Shown here one piece after another: positions 39,149 through 50,000 of a stretch of DNA of 64,000 nucleotides. How positions within the stretch are numbered: the stretch's first letter is position 1; every line of letters begins with the position of its first letter. The stretch is from NCBI GenBank assembly GCA_024760525.1, contig CP060499.1, positions 3,927,501-3,991,500 of the forward strand, read 5' to 3'. A program made the position numbers and the translations under genes. Below the pieces are notes generated by a model, which was given only the letters and a program-made list of their open reading frames with translations, was not told where the DNA came from and searched no databases. Source of the DNA: Nitrospira sp. Its GTDB lineage: Bacteria > Nitrospirota > Nitrospiria > Nitrospirales > Nitrospiraceae.

Positions 39149-42100
39149 AGCACGTGACTGACATTGAGTCCAGGCGGATGGAATTGCGCGGGGTCGTCCG
39201 TCTTGCTGGGGAAGTCATTGCGCAGTACTGGCCGATGAGGACCTTCGTCCATCACAATCCATTGCACAGCATCGAGTATCTGCCCTTCGAAGAAGCCGTC
39301 AAGCGCGGAAAGCAGTTCATGGGCGGTAACGGGTATCTTCCCAGCCATCTGTATCGTGAGTATCTCAAGGCCGGCCGAATCCGGCCCGCTCATCTCGATG
39401 ACGCGCTCAAGCCGCGTGTCATCGACAAGCATGTGACCATCGGATCGCACGTCGTCACGCACGGCTCGGTCTTGCGCGCTTGTTTGGCTGAGGGACTGTG
39501 TGCTCCGGCCATGGAACCGCTTGACGATCAACTTGAAGATCCCGACAGGCCGCTGATCGACGCACTGGCCCATAAGCTGGAATGCGTGCTGCTTCCTTTT
39601 TCACTGGATGATCGCATCCGCAAAGTCGTGGATGAGAGCCACGCCGCGCTTTGCAAATGGCTCACCCTTTCGCACTGGTGCGACGACACGCTCGGCACAC
39701 AGATCGTCCAGCAGATCAACGAACAAATGATCAAGTGGTGCGGCGCCTTCCTGGACGAGGGCCATGCCACATGGGTCATGCCGGGACGCGAAAAGGGGCT
39801 GTATGAAGCCTGGAAGGCCATGGCCTCCCACGAATGGTCTCCCTGTGGGATCAAAGACAGTTCCAGGAAGATTGCGAAGCTGCCGGACTATCCGGAGGAC
39901 GCCCTTCTCGAAAGCCTGGGTGCACTGGGGATTCCTGATGAACTGCTTCAAGATTACTTATCATTACAATTGACCGCGCTGCCGGGGTGGGCCGGCTTCA
40001 TTAAATGGCGAGGCGAGGAACGTGACTATCCGTGGCAACAGGCCAATCCGGTAGGCCTCGTCAAATTTTTAGCCATTCGACTCTGGTATGCGCGAGAACT
40101 GGTGCAGGCGGCGTGTCAGGACTATCTGGGCATTCAGGGTCGACTTGACGCCATCTCTGCCTACATGCGCGACTATCCCGAAGAATATTATCTTCGACGG
40201 CAGCGGGTGGCCGGCCGGTTGCCCGCCCTCTACGCCGAAGAAGTTGACCGGCTTTCACATCGGAAAGGGCAAAGCTGGAACAATATCCTCACACGGTACC
40301 GTGCCGAGGTCATTCCCCGGCTGCAAGCGGCCTCTCGTCGCGGGGCCGCACGCCGGCTTCTCGCCTTGGCCCATTCCTTGACCATTGATGCAACGGCACT
40401 CGTTGAAAGCACCCCGGCGGATCTCAAACAAGTCGTCGACTGGTTGGAGGCATTCCCCGAATCGGACCATGGACCCGTATGGCTCAAGGCCCTGGAGGCC
40501 GGCTACCAGGAACAGCTGTTGGGACACTTGCGCGCGCGCACCGAGCATACCGCGCCCTCTGAGACGGCTCGCCCGTACTCACAGTCGGTCTACTGCATCG
40601 ACGTGCGTTCCGAACCGTTCCGCCGCCATCTCGAATCGGTCGGCCCGCACGAAACGTATGGCTTCGCGGGTTTCTTTGCCGCCTTTATCCGCTATCGAGC
40701 CTGGGGAAAGGAGCATGATACGGAACAGTTCCCCGTGATCATGCGGGCGAAGAACGAGGTGCGGGAAATTCCGCGTAGCTATCTCGATCATAAGGTATCG
40801 CAGCACGCCGCACGAGCCAAGTGGGTACATGCAGGTCACACGCTCTTGCACGACCTGAAAGAGAATGTCGTGACTCCCTATGTCATGGTGGAATCGCTGG
40901 GGTGGTTTTACGGCCTGCCGATTTTCGGCAAGACGTTGGTCCCGGCGCTCTATCAGCGCTGGACCGCCTGGTTGCGACGCCTGCTCGTCCCCTCATTGGC
41001 CACCACACTGACGATAGACAAACTGGCGCCTGGTGAAACCGCCGAGATGCTCGAAGCGGAACAACACGCCGTGATCAGGGAGGCGTTGCACGAACACTTC
41101 GGACTGCGCAGTTCCCGTATCATGCCCACGCTCGTGGAAGGGTTACGGCAGCGTGCGTTGACCGTGGAAGGAGACCCGGAGCCTCCGATCGGTGCCGAAG
41201 AAATCGAGCGGGCCGGTCTCACACCGGAGACGATCAACGCGTTTGTCGAAATCCTACGCCGGCAATACGATCTGACGACGAGATCCGCGTCACGACACAA
41301 GGAACGGCTCACCCGGACCGGGTTCACCTTGGAAGAACAGGTTCTGACTGTCGACACGGCGCTCCGTATGATGGGGCTGACCAAGAATTTCGCCCGGCTC
41401 GTCCTCTTCTGCGCCCACGGGAGCACGTCGGACAATAATCCCTACGAATCCGCGCTCGATTGCGGGGCCTGCGGCGGCAATGAGGGCAAACCTAATGCAC
41501 GTGTCCTCGCGATGATGGCGAACAATCCCAGGGTTCGTGAGCGAATCGCCAAACTGGGAATCAACATCCCCTCCGACACGCATTTTCTCGCCGGCCAGAT
41601 GGATACGACGACCGATGCCGTACAACTGTTCGACCTTGAAGACGCCCCCCCGACCCATCGCGCGGATATAGCCCGACTCCAAGAAGACCTCAAAGATGCC
41701 TCTGTGCTTACCAGTCAAGAACGCTGTGCGCGCTTTCCCGATATCCAACACGTGCTCAATGAGGCGGAGGCCGAAGCGCATGTCCGCAGGCGGAGCATGG
41801 ACTGGAGTCAAGTCAGGCCGGAGTGGGGCCTGTCAAACAATACGTCGTTCCTGATCGGACGAAGGGAACTGACCAAAGGACTGGACCTGGGCGGTCGCGT
41901 CTTCCTGCACTCGTACGACTATCGAGAAGATCCCAGCAACCGATTGCTCGAGGTGCTGCTCACGGCCCCGCAGGTCGTGGCGCAGTGGATCAACATGGAA
42001 CACTATTTTTCGGCGGTGGACAACGAGGTCTACGGAAGCGGCAGTAAGATTTACCACAACGTGGTGGGACGGTTGGGCATCATGTCGGGCCCATGGAGCG

Positions 42101-42369
42101 ACCTTCGGCTTGGATTGGCCAGGCAAACCGTCATGAGCGGCGAAGGCGCCTATCACGAGCCGATGCGGCTGTTGACGATCATTGAGGCGCCGCGTGAGCG
42201 GATCGACAAGCTCATCGCGCGGCACGAAGTGCTCCGGCATTTCTATCATAATGAGTGGGTGCACCTGATCGCTCTCGATCCTGAAAAGAGGATATGGTAT
42301 CGGTATCGGCCCACCGGCGAGTGGAGCGCGATCGAGGAGCAGGTGTACAGTGCAACCCCTGATTCGTGA
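39136..42369 (+). CDS. dabA: DabA, inorganic-carbon uptake subunit (DUF2309/UPF0753)
   Basis: 1077 residues, a full-length DUF2309 protein. The zinc ligands described for Halothiobacillus DabA (C351, D353, H524, C539) have exact counterparts: C487 and D489 in Y-C-I-D-V-R-S-E, H761 in F-C-A-H-G-S-T-S-D, and C776 in L-D-C-G-A-C-G-G; the 15-residue H-to-C spacing is the same. DabA is a beta-carbonic-anhydrase-like cytoplasmic subunit that is thought to hydrate CO2 vectorially when energised by DabB. The N-terminus (V-H-H-N-P-L-H) is typical. It overlaps the preceding gene by 13 bases and is followed by a PII-like gene. Confidence 0.93.
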   Translation: MEPLEHVTDIESRRMELRGVVRLAGEVIAQYWPMRTFVHHNPLHSIEYLPFEEAVKRGKQFMGGNGYLPSHLYREYLKAGRIRPAHLDDALKPRVIDKHVTIGSHVVTHGSVLRACLAEGLCAPAMEPLDDQLEDPDRPLIDALAHKLECVLLPFSLDDRIRKVVDESHAALCKWLTLSHWCDDTLGTQIVQQINEQMIKWCGAFLDEGHATWVMPGREKGLYEAWKAMASHEWSPCGIKDSSRKIAKLPDYPEDALLESLGALGIPDELLQDYLSLQLTALPGWAGFIKWRGEERDYPWQQANPVGLVKFLAIRLWYARELVQAACQDYLGIQGRLDAISAYMRDYPEEYYLRRQRVAGRLPALYAEEVDRLSHRKGQSWNNILTRYRAEVIPRLQAASRRGAARRLLALAHSLTIDATALVESTPADLKQVVDWLEAFPESDHGPVWLKALEAGYQEQLLGHLRARTEHTAPSETARPYSQSVYCIDVRSEPFRRHLESVGPHETYGFAGFFAAFIRYRAWGKEHDTEQFPVIMRAKNEVREIPRSYLDHKVSQHAARAKWVHAGHTLLHDLKENVVTPYVMVESLGWFYGLPIFGKTLVPALYQRWTAWLRRLLVPSLATTLTIDKLAPGETAEMLEAEQHAVIREALHEHFGLRSSRIMPTLVEGLRQRALTVEGDPEPPIGAEEIERAGLTPETINAFVEILRRQYDLTTRSASRHKERLTRTGFTLEEQVLTVDTALRMMGLTKNFARLVLFCAHGSTSDNNPYESALDCGACGGNEGKPNARVLAMMANNPRVRERIAKLGINIPSDTHFLAGQMDTTTDAVQLFDLEDAPPTHRADIARLQEDLKDASVLTSQERCARFPDIQHVLNEAEAEAHVRRRSMDWSQVRPEWGLSNNTSFLIGRRELTKGLDLGGRVFLHSYDYREDPSNRLLEVLLTAPQVVAQWINMEHYFSAVDNEVYGSGSKIYHNVVGRLGIMSGPWSDLRLGLARQTVMSGEGAYHEPMRLLTIIEAPRERIDKLIARHEVLRHFYHNEWVHLIALDPEKRIWYRYRPTGEWSAIEEQVYSATPDS

Positions 42370-42452
42370 AGGACTCGCCCCGCGGTTACTGCGGAGCGTA
42401 GCGTGGACGACGACAGCTGTCATCAGAAGAAGGCCGAGAAAGGAGCGATGTA

Positions 42453-42782
42453 ATGAGCTTGACGTTGCATCCAATGAAGGAAATCCGCGTGATTGTGGGA
42501 GGCGAACACCGTCCGTTCGTCACTGAGTTGCTCGACCGCGTCAAGGCTACGGGGTATACCATCATCGGCAATGTGTCCGGGAAAGGACATCACAGCATAC
42601 GCGAGGCTCACTTCATGTTCAGCGAGCAGGAGAGCCTCGAGATGATCATGACGGTCGTGCCGGAAGAGAAAGTCGAGCCGATTCTCGCCGGTCTCCGGCC
42701 GCTTTTCGAGCGGCATTCCGGCGTCATGTTCGTGTCAGATGTCACCGTCAGTCGCCAGGAATACTTTGGGAAAAAACGGTAA
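42453..42782 (+). CDS. PII-like signal protein of the dab operon
   Basis: 109 residues with a PII-type ferredoxin fold: K-E-I-R-V-I-V-G-G-E-H at the N-terminus, G-Y-T-I-I-G-N-V-S-G-K-G (start of the T-loop region), then F-S-E-Q-E-S-L-E-M-I-M-T-V-V-P and V-E-P-I-L. The GlnB uridylylation Tyr and the canonical T-loop sequence are absent, so it is not a standard GlnB. PII-like proteins next to carbon transporters (SbtB, CPII) bind adenyl nucleotides or bicarbonate and gate transport. It follows dabA by about 80 bases on the same strand and is the likely regulator of the complex. Confidence 0.75.
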   Translation: MSLTLHPMKEIRVIVGGEHRPFVTELLDRVKATGYTIIGNVSGKGHHSIREAHFMFSEQESLEMIMTVVPEEKVEPILAGLRPLFERHSGVMFVSDVTVSRQEYFGKKR

Positions 42783-43028
42783 GAGCCCTGACGTCGGGTT
42801 CCTCACCTTCTTAGCCTTCCCCATTTGTGCGGTTCCTCGTGATTCACTCACACCTGAAAGGCCCGAGGAGTGCGCGCGCCGAAGCCAAGTGAACGGAGGC
42901 CTGCTTGGAACGGTCTATAAATCGACTGAATGGTGGAGAGAAGTTCAATACGTCGTGCGACAGGAGGAAACACACGTAACGGCCTGCACCTGCCGCTGAC
43001 CATGCGGAGAAGCTTGCTGCTTAAGGCG

Positions 43029-43334
43029 TCAAATCAATTCCCGACATGGAAAAGAAAACAGCTTTAAGGGAATAGGACGCCCCTGTGAACTCTTGAGTCG
43101 AGCGGTGTGGAAGGCCTTCAAAGCGTTGACCGTGTTGTCAACTTGATCGTCAGGAAGCACAGCTAAGATGACCGAATTGCTTCCAGGATAGAAAAACGAT
43201 CCAACCACATCCCCTGTTTCTCCTTTTCCCGTCGCATTGGGGATCAGAGTATACGCCTCCATATGACATTCACGCAGCACTTCTTGTATATCGCTGGTCA
43301 TTGACGAACGAAACACAAGCATTAGGGCAACCAT
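43029..43334 (-). CDS. PG0541-like PII-fold transporter-associated protein
   Basis: 101 residues. The segments M-E-A-Y-T-L-I-P-N-A-T-G-K-G-E-T-G and F-Y-P-G-S-N-S-V-I-L-A-V-L, then V-D-N-T-V-N-A-L-K, match the small PII-like family called PG0541 transporter-associated, often encoded with RND efflux pumps. It is the last minus-strand gene after the efflux operon (50239-44204) and the haem protein gene. It is not closely related to the PII-like protein at 42453-42782. Function is inferred from context; ligand and partner are unknown. Confidence 0.6.
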   Translation of the reverse strand: MVALMLVFRSSMTSDIQEVLRECHMEAYTLIPNATGKGETGDVVGSFFYPGSNSVILAVLPDDQVDNTVNALKAFHTARLKSSQGRPIPLKLFSFPCRELI

Positions 43335-43468
43335 AATTTAATTCCCCATGGAAGGCCGTTATAGCTCCCAGCGGCCTCGCTATAAGTAGAGAAAGTATCA
43401 CTTCTTCGTCATGGCATCATCACTCGGCGTGGCAGCCTCACAACTCTTCGCCGGTTTTCAAGGAATAG

Positions 43469-44047
43469 TCACTGCTTCCCCAGCGGGAATTCAATGACCA
43501 AGCCACCCATAATGTCACCTATCTGAAAGTCCTTCTTAGGACTGTTGGGATGGTTGTTGTGGCAGGCCACGCAGGCCTGCCTGATGGCTCTATCGGCATA
43601 CACCGCATGAAAATATGTTTGGTCATCGATCTTGACCGTACGAGTAACAGGCTGTTCCGGTCTCGCGGCCACGGCTTCCAGGCCGCTCTTATCCAGAGGG
43701 TCGCGCGGGCCATTTTTTCGGTTGATGGGCCACAGACTGATCAATCGGTAACGGATTCCCGTGACTTTCGTAGCGAACATCTGGCTTGTTTCATTAATGA
43801 CCTGAACAGGCAGTGGTACGGTTTTCTTTTGGGTGCGCCATTCTCCGTCCGCTTTGACTCCTTCCTGCTCTTCTAGGCGTTCGACGACATGAGTCGCATA
43901 GAAGTCACGGTGGGTTTCAATAATAGCATGTATATAATCCGCAACCGTTTCCGGGGAAACGCCCGGTGCGTCTGCGGCGTCGACCCTCACCGTGAACCAA
44001 GTAAGAACGATCATTGGAATGACTGTTAACGGACCGATCCATTTCAT
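43469..44047 (-). CDS. Exported c-type haem sensor-like protein (DUF3365 / Tll0287-like)
   Basis: 192 residues from the ATG at 44047, which has gaggaaa upstream; an ATG at 44089 only lengthens the signal region. A signal peptide (W-I-G-P-L-T-V-I-P-M ending V-D-A-A-D-A) precedes a helical domain (Y-I-H-A-I-I-E-T-H-R-D-F-Y). Near the C-terminus, C-V-A-C-H-N-N-H-P-N-S-P-K-K-D-F is a single CxxCH haem-binding site in the position typical of DUF3365, where the haem iron may bind a small ligand. It sits between the efflux operon and the PG0541-like gene on the same strand. Confidence 0.75.
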   Translation of the reverse strand: MKWIGPLTVIPMIVLTWFTVRVDAADAPGVSPETVADYIHAIIETHRDFYATHVVERLEEQEGVKADGEWRTQKKTVPLPVQVINETSQMFATKVTGIRYRLISLWPINRKNGPRDPLDKSGLEAVAARPEQPVTRTVKIDDQTYFHAVYADRAIRQACVACHNNHPNSPKKDFQIGDIMGGLVIEFPLGKQ

Positions 44048-44203
44048 GATTTCCTCTTCCAGCTTAGCGTGGGTGGCAAACTGGGACACCAGTAGGCACT
44101 CGGATTGTCCTTACTCCTTATCCAGTCCCTTGAGCCAATATGACGACGAGGCAACCCCCATGAGCCGTGCATGAGACATGCGTTCAGAGCTTGCTCGTGA
44201 TTA

Positions 44204-45844
44204 TTATGGAACATGGGGTTTCGTCAGATCATTGTAGGGTTTTGCTGATTCACCGGTATTGACGTCGATTCCCCCCGCCGGTTTCGGTTTGTCGAGATCG
44301 GAATATTGGAAAATACCGAACGGCTGAATCTGATCATCGGATGGGAGTTGACCACGGGTCCATCCCCCGCCGAACGCACGAATGAGATCGACGGTAGACT
44401 TCAGCAGTTCCGTCTTAATTTCCACCGAGCTGATGCGGGCTTCAAGGGTGGCGAGCTGCGCGTAAATCACTTCAAGACTGTTCGCCAACCCTCCCCGATA
44501 GAGTTGCATCGTGAGATTTTGTGTTTTGAAGTTTGCTCCGACCGCCGCATCCTGCCTCTCTCCGGCAACCGTCAGACGGTTTGTCATAGTCAAATTGTTC
44601 GCCACTTCACGAAAGGCTTTGAGTACGGTCACTCGGTACAGATCTTCCGTCTCGCGATAGGCCGACCAGGCCTGTTGCAATTGTGCGCGGCGGTAGCCAC
44701 TCTGAAAGAGCGGGACCGAGAACGTCGCGCCATAGGACCAGAAGCTGTTCGCGAGCTTGATCAAATCCAGGCCCTTCTCTTCAAATCCGCCGTCAAGCCG
44801 GAACGAGACATTGGGGAAAAAGGCGGCCCTGGCAATCCCAATGACTCGGTTCGCCTCAGCCATGCGTCGCTCCATCATGGCGACGTCGGGTCGGCGCTCG
44901 AGCAAAGTGGACGGAATAGTTCCAGGGATCGCGAACTTCGCCATCCGGAGCTCATCGATCGGCTCAATCGAGAAACTGTCCGGCGTCAAATTAAGCAGCA
45001 CAGCGATCGCCTGTTCAGCCACCTGACGCTGGCCTTCAATTCTCGCCAATCTCGTCTCTGTGCCGTAGAGCAACGATTCGACACGGGCGACGTCGAGTGC
45101 CGAGGCGATCTTACCGGCGAACTGAGTTTTGACAACATTGAGCGTATCTCGGTAGAGATCAATCGATTGCTTATAGATCGCCGTCTGGGCGTCGAAACCA
45201 CGCACAGTGAAATAGTTTGCCGCGACCTCGGCTTGCAGACTCAACCTCGCAAGGCCATATTCGGCCGCACGTTCTTCGGCACGGTAGATCTCCGCCTGTG
45301 CAGCATTGCGGAGAGCCGACCAAAAATCAGGCTCCCAGGATGCAATGCCGCCTGGATCCACGGTGCTGGACTGCAGCGGACTGTTTTCGGGACGAAAGAT
45401 CCGATCGAAAGATTGTCTCCTGTGAGAAGCGCCCATCTCGAGACCGATGCGAGGGAAGTACTGCGACCGGGCCGCCATCATGATATCGCGGGCTTGGACA
45501 AACCGTTCGGCAGCGGCTTGCAGATCCGGATTCGCCGCCATCGCCTGTTCAACAAGCTTTTCCAGCACCGGATCGTTATACAGTTTCCACCAATCCGGAC
45601 GGAGTGCTCCATCGGCCGGTTTTGCCTCCACAAAGGGACTCGAACCGTGCCACGAGTCAGGAACGACGTATTGCGGGGGGTCATATTTTGGCGCCAGATT
45701 GACCGCCGGGAACCAACTACAAGCCGACAACGTCAGGATCACCAGCACGCAGCTGCTTCGCCATAACCGAGTCGGCCGGGTATATGTCATTGTTTGTCTG
45801 TTTGCAAACCGGTAGCGATCGGGGTTGCCCGTCATAATCATCAT
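44204..45844 (-). CDS. RND outer-membrane efflux lipoprotein (NodT/OprM type)
   Basis: Up to 546 residues. The lipobox L-T-L-S-A-C is followed by L-A-P-K-Y-D-P-P and P-D-S-W-H, as in NodT-type channels. Two outer-membrane efflux repeats follow (about 80-270 and 290-490), long alpha-helical barrels with P-D-L-Q-A-A-A-E-R and the L-L-E-R-R-P-D-V motif. It docks with the fusion protein and RND pump upstream to span the envelope. An internal ATG at 45790 would leave a shorter signal; neither start has a strong ribosome site. It starts about 35 bases after the fusion protein stop. Confidence 0.88.
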   Translation of the reverse strand: MMIMTGNPDRYRFANRQTMTYTRPTRLWRSSCVLVILTLSACSWFPAVNLAPKYDPPQYVVPDSWHGSSPFVEAKPADGALRPDWWKLYNDPVLEKLVEQAMAANPDLQAAAERFVQARDIMMAARSQYFPRIGLEMGASHRRQSFDRIFRPENSPLQSSTVDPGGIASWEPDFWSALRNAAQAEIYRAEERAAEYGLARLSLQAEVAANYFTVRGFDAQTAIYKQSIDLYRDTLNVVKTQFAGKIASALDVARVESLLYGTETRLARIEGQRQVAEQAIAVLLNLTPDSFSIEPIDELRMAKFAIPGTIPSTLLERRPDVAMMERRMAEANRVIGIARAAFFPNVSFRLDGGFEEKGLDLIKLANSFWSYGATFSVPLFQSGYRRAQLQQAWSAYRETEDLYRVTVLKAFREVANNLTMTNRLTVAGERQDAAVGANFKTQNLTMQLYRGGLANSLEVIYAQLATLEARISSVEIKTELLKSTVDLIRAFGGGWTRGQLPSDDQIQPFGIFQYSDLDKPKPAGGIDVNTGESAKPYNDLTKPHVP

Positions 45845-45879
45845 GTCCGTTATCTTCTGTTAGAAAGAGATTGGGATGG

Positions 45880-47082
45880 CTATTTCTTCAAGGCAGCCGT
45901 CTCCGGCATTTTCTCTTTTGGATTCATTATGTCGTACCCGGCTGCTGGTGTAACGACGCGCACCTTGTCTCCTTCGAGCAACGCGGCACTTGGATTATTT
46001 ATGATTCGGTCGCCGTCGGAAATACCCGACGTTAGTTCAATGACGTTGTCGAGGATTTTGGTGACCTCAATCGGTTTGAAGTGAACCCGCTCGTCCTCCG
46101 TCACAACGGCCACTTGCGTGCCGTGTTCCTGAAATACCAATGCGCTGGTGGGAATCGTCGTCACGCCTGATTCCACCGGAGCGGTCAGACGAACTGTGGC
46201 GTAAGAACCCGGCCAGAGCGCTCGGTCCTTGTTGTCTATGGTAAAGACAGTGACCGCCGTGCGTGTGTTCACATCGAATCCCTTCGCCACGGTCAGAAAG
46301 TTGAAGGTGAAATGACGGTTGGGAATTTGCGGTACGGTGACATCCGCCGACACTCCGGGATTCAGGAAGGGCCCGAAACGTGACGGCACGTTCACGAAGA
46401 GCCGCAATTTATCCACCACAGCAACGGTAAACAAGTTGTTTTTTGCATTGGTGGTGTTGATGCTGCCTTCTTTGGACACCAAATCACCGACATTGATGTT
46501 CCGCTGAATTACGACTCCATCGAAGGGGGCCGTAATCTTTTTAAACCCGATGAAGGCCTCAATGTTCTTGACCTTTTGTTCCGCTGCCGCGACCTTCGCC
46601 GCCTCGGCCTGCGCCTCGGCGAGTTGGACGGAGATGGCTTGCTCGGAGAGTGCTTGATGTTCCCGCATAGCCACGTAGCGCTTGGCGGTCAGTTGAGCCA
46701 GCTCGTTCCTGGCACGTTCAGATTGCAGATCCGCAATCGCCTGCTTGTAATCCGCATCGAGGTCCGGCGTGTTGAGTTCGGCGAGGACGTCGCCTTTCTT
46801 CACATTGTCACCGTAGTCCTTGTACCACGCTTTCACATAGCCTTCGACACGCGCATAGATGGGCGCCTCGTACCACCCCTCAACCGTGCCGGGCAGCGTG
46901 ATGGTGTCGGTCGGCTCCGACCGCTTCGCGGACGTAAGGGCCACAGGGGTGACGGCGCTCTGCAGAGTGTCCGCCTGCAATGCGGCGGCCTCGTGCTGGT
47001 TCTCGCTGAAGCGATACACGAGAGTCACGAGTCCCACAAGGACGATGATGACTAGGAATGATTTTCTACCTAAGTTATTCAT
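45880..47082 (-). CDS. RND membrane fusion protein (HlyD family)
   Basis: About 400 residues from the ATG at 47082, which overlaps the pump gene's stop by eight bases; the frame open to 47148 lies inside the pump gene. One N-terminal membrane segment (F-L-V-I-I-V-L-V-G-L) anchors it. A lipoyl/barrel-sandwich half (Y-A-R-V-E-G-Y-V-K-A-W-Y-K-D-Y-G-D-N-V-K) is followed by a coiled hairpin (about 120-175) and by the second half with I-T-A-P-F-D-G-V-V. It bridges the pump and the outer-membrane channel. Confidence 0.88.
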   Translation of the reverse strand: MNNLGRKSFLVIIVLVGLVTLVYRFSENQHEAAALQADTLQSAVTPVALTSAKRSEPTDTITLPGTVEGWYEAPIYARVEGYVKAWYKDYGDNVKKGDVLAELNTPDLDADYKQAIADLQSERARNELAQLTAKRYVAMREHQALSEQAISVQLAEAQAEAAKVAAAEQKVKNIEAFIGFKKITAPFDGVVIQRNINVGDLVSKEGSINTTNAKNNLFTVAVVDKLRLFVNVPSRFGPFLNPGVSADVTVPQIPNRHFTFNFLTVAKGFDVNTRTAVTVFTIDNKDRALWPGSYATVRLTAPVESGVTTIPTSALVFQEHGTQVAVVTEDERVHFKPIEVTKILDNVIELTSGISDGDRIINNPSAALLEGDKVRVVTPAAGYDIMNPKEKMPETAALKK

Positions 47083-50000
47083 ATTGCACACGCTCCTTTT
47101 GAGGAACAGCTCGACGGTTGTAGATGATGGCATAGACGCAGGGGACAAAGAACAGTGTGAAGAGGGTCGCCACTGTCAATCCTCCCATGACGGCTCGACC
47201 AAGCGGCGCGTTTTGGGAATTGGCCGTCGCCATCGGGAGCATACCGATGATCATCGCGGCGGCGGTCATGAGTACCGGACGAATGCGTGCTTTCCCGGCT
47301 TCAACCGCAGCCCGTATCGCGTCGCCGTGGACGGCGAGCCGCTCACGGGCATATGCGACGAGCAAGATGGAATTGGCGGTGGCCGTGCCCATCGTCATGA
47401 TGGCCCCGGTCATCGCCGGCACGGAGATATACGTTTTGGTCACGAAGAGGGACCACGCGATGCCTGCAAACGCGCCCACCAACGCTGTAATGATGATGAA
47501 GGGATCGAGCCACGATTGGAAATTGACGACGATGAGTAGATAGACCAGCAGGATGGCGATTATGAGACCGCCGCCCAATTCGACAAAGGCATCGTGCATG
47601 ACTTCGGATTGGCCATGGATTTCGACTTCCGCCCCGCGGGGCAGGTCATCTTTCATGATCTCCGCTATATGGCGAACATCCGCGAGCACCCCGCCGAGAT
47701 CCCGTCCCTCCGCAGACACCAAGACGTCGATCATCGGCAGGAGATTCCGATGCGTCACCACACCCGGTGTTCCGATCAAGGAAAGGTTGGTCATATTGCC
47801 CAGCAATTGCACACCGGTTGCCCCACCTTCCTCACGACCGCGATCTTCCGGAGCGACCGGGATCGTTTGGAGATCTTTAATGCTCGTCAGCTGTGGCTGA
47901 GGGGTATAGACATTGAGGCGGTAAGACTGTTGGGTCGAGCGGTCGAGCCAATATTTCTGATCGATCTGCTGGCTGCCGGCGGTTGCCAGCAGCATGTTGA
48001 AGCCGAAGTCCCTCTGGTTCAGATTCAAGCCGAGGGCGAATCTCCGGTCACCTTCGACCAAGATGGTCGGCTGGAACATGGTTTGATAGATATACACGTC
48101 GGCGGCGCCCGGGATCTGGCGGAACTTGCCCGCCAATTTTTGCGCATACGAGTAATTGGCATAGAGGTCCGGCCCATTGATTTGCAGGTCGATGGGCGCG
48201 AGCGAGCCGAAGTTCAGAATCTTATCGGTCAGATCAGCCGGCTGAAACGTGAATTCGGTTCCTGGATAGCGCTCTGTCAAACGTTGACGGAGAATCTGCC
48301 GATACTCCCACACCGGTGATCGTAGATCCTTGAGCGTGATGGTGAGGTCGCAATCCTGCGTGCCGATCGTCGGCGTAGGAATGAACGCGAGGTTATGCGC
48401 TCCGACCGGGAGGCCGCAATTACTCACCACCGCGTCGACGTTACCGTGCAGTAATTCCCTGACGTCATCCGAGACGCGGGCAGCCACACGACCTGCGGCC
48501 TCGATCCGCAGCCCGAGCGGCGCCCGCATGTGCATCTGCAACAAGCCGCCTTTGATCTGAGGGAAAAACTCTTGCCCCTCGAAGTAAAACAGACCGAGCG
48601 AGGCCACTGCGAACACCATCGAGATTGCGACGAACCCCACGCGATGGGCGATCACCTGTTCAAGTTGCGCTGTATAACCATCGCGGAATCGGTCGAAGGC
48701 ATTCTGGAACCCATGTTGGAAGCGGGCAAAGATGCCGCCCTCCGGCCCGGTCGCGTGATGAACCTTCAAAATGTACTTCGCCATGGTCGGCACGAGGGTA
48801 TAGGTCAAGATAAAGGAGGCCAACATGGCGAAGACGACGGCCTCCGCCATCGCCGGGAACACCCAACCGGCAATGCCGCTCAGATGGAACAGTGGGACCC
48901 ACACGATCGTGATGGCAAGGGTGGCGACGAACGTGGGAAGAATGATCTGATTCGCGGCGTCGATGATCGCCTCTTCCAACGGCTTGCCCATGGCGAGGTG
49001 GGTATCGATATTCTCGATCATGACCGCGGCGTTGTCGACGAGAATGCCGACCGCCAACGCTAATCCGCCTAGAGTCATGATATTGATCGATTCTTCGAGC
49101 ATATGGAGACCGATGAGAGAGCAGAGGATGGAGAGTGGGATCGAGGTGAGCACGATGACGGTCGGGCGCCAAGAGCCGAGCATCACCAGCACGATGAATC
49201 CGACGAGTGCGGCGGCAATGACCATTTCGTGCACCACATCAGCGATGGCATCCCTGACGAATTCCGAGGAATCGCTGATCAGACTCACCTTCACATCAGG
49301 AGGAACGACCTCCGAGATGCGTGGGATCATTTTCTTGATTCCATCCACGATATCGATGGTCGACGCCTCGCTGCTCTTCATGACGACGACGATGACGGCC
49401 TGTTTGCCGTCGACCAGCACGGAGTTCGTTTGTACCCGGCCGGCAAGGCGGACCGTGGCCACGTCGCGCAGGTGAATGAACGAGTTACCGTCTCGCTTGA
49501 TCGGGATGTCGTCGAACTCTTCAATCTTCAATGGGGATGCATTCGTCAGAACAAGCCAGTCGGTTTCCTTGATCTTCATGTCCCCGCCGGGCAGCACGAG
49601 ATTCTGCTTTTCAATGGCTTGGTGCACGTCCTCCGTGGTGAGGTTACGGGCCAGCAGTTTATCCTGATCGACATTGATCATGACCTGCATGTCTTGCCCC
49701 CCGTAAGGGTGCGGCAGGATGGCGCCGGGGATGGTGACAAGCATGGGGCGAATTCGCATGACGCAGAGATTGTAGAGCTCCGCCGGCGTTTGAACATCGG
49801 ATTCCACTTGCAACACGGCGACGGGCACTTGGGAAGGAAACAGCCGCATAACCATGGGCGCGGCAACATCCGGCGGTAAGGCTTTGACGGAGGTCTGGGA
49901 GATCCCCACGATATCGGCCTCGCTCCCAGCCAGATCGACTCCATCCTGAAGAAAAATATTAATGATGGAGTGGCCGAAGTACGACGTGCTCACGATGGTC

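Noticed and set aside
44306..45766. 486-codon plus-strand frame opposite the efflux channel
   Set aside because: Composition is that of an antisense shadow of a GC-rich gene, and the minus-strand lipoprotein is well supported.
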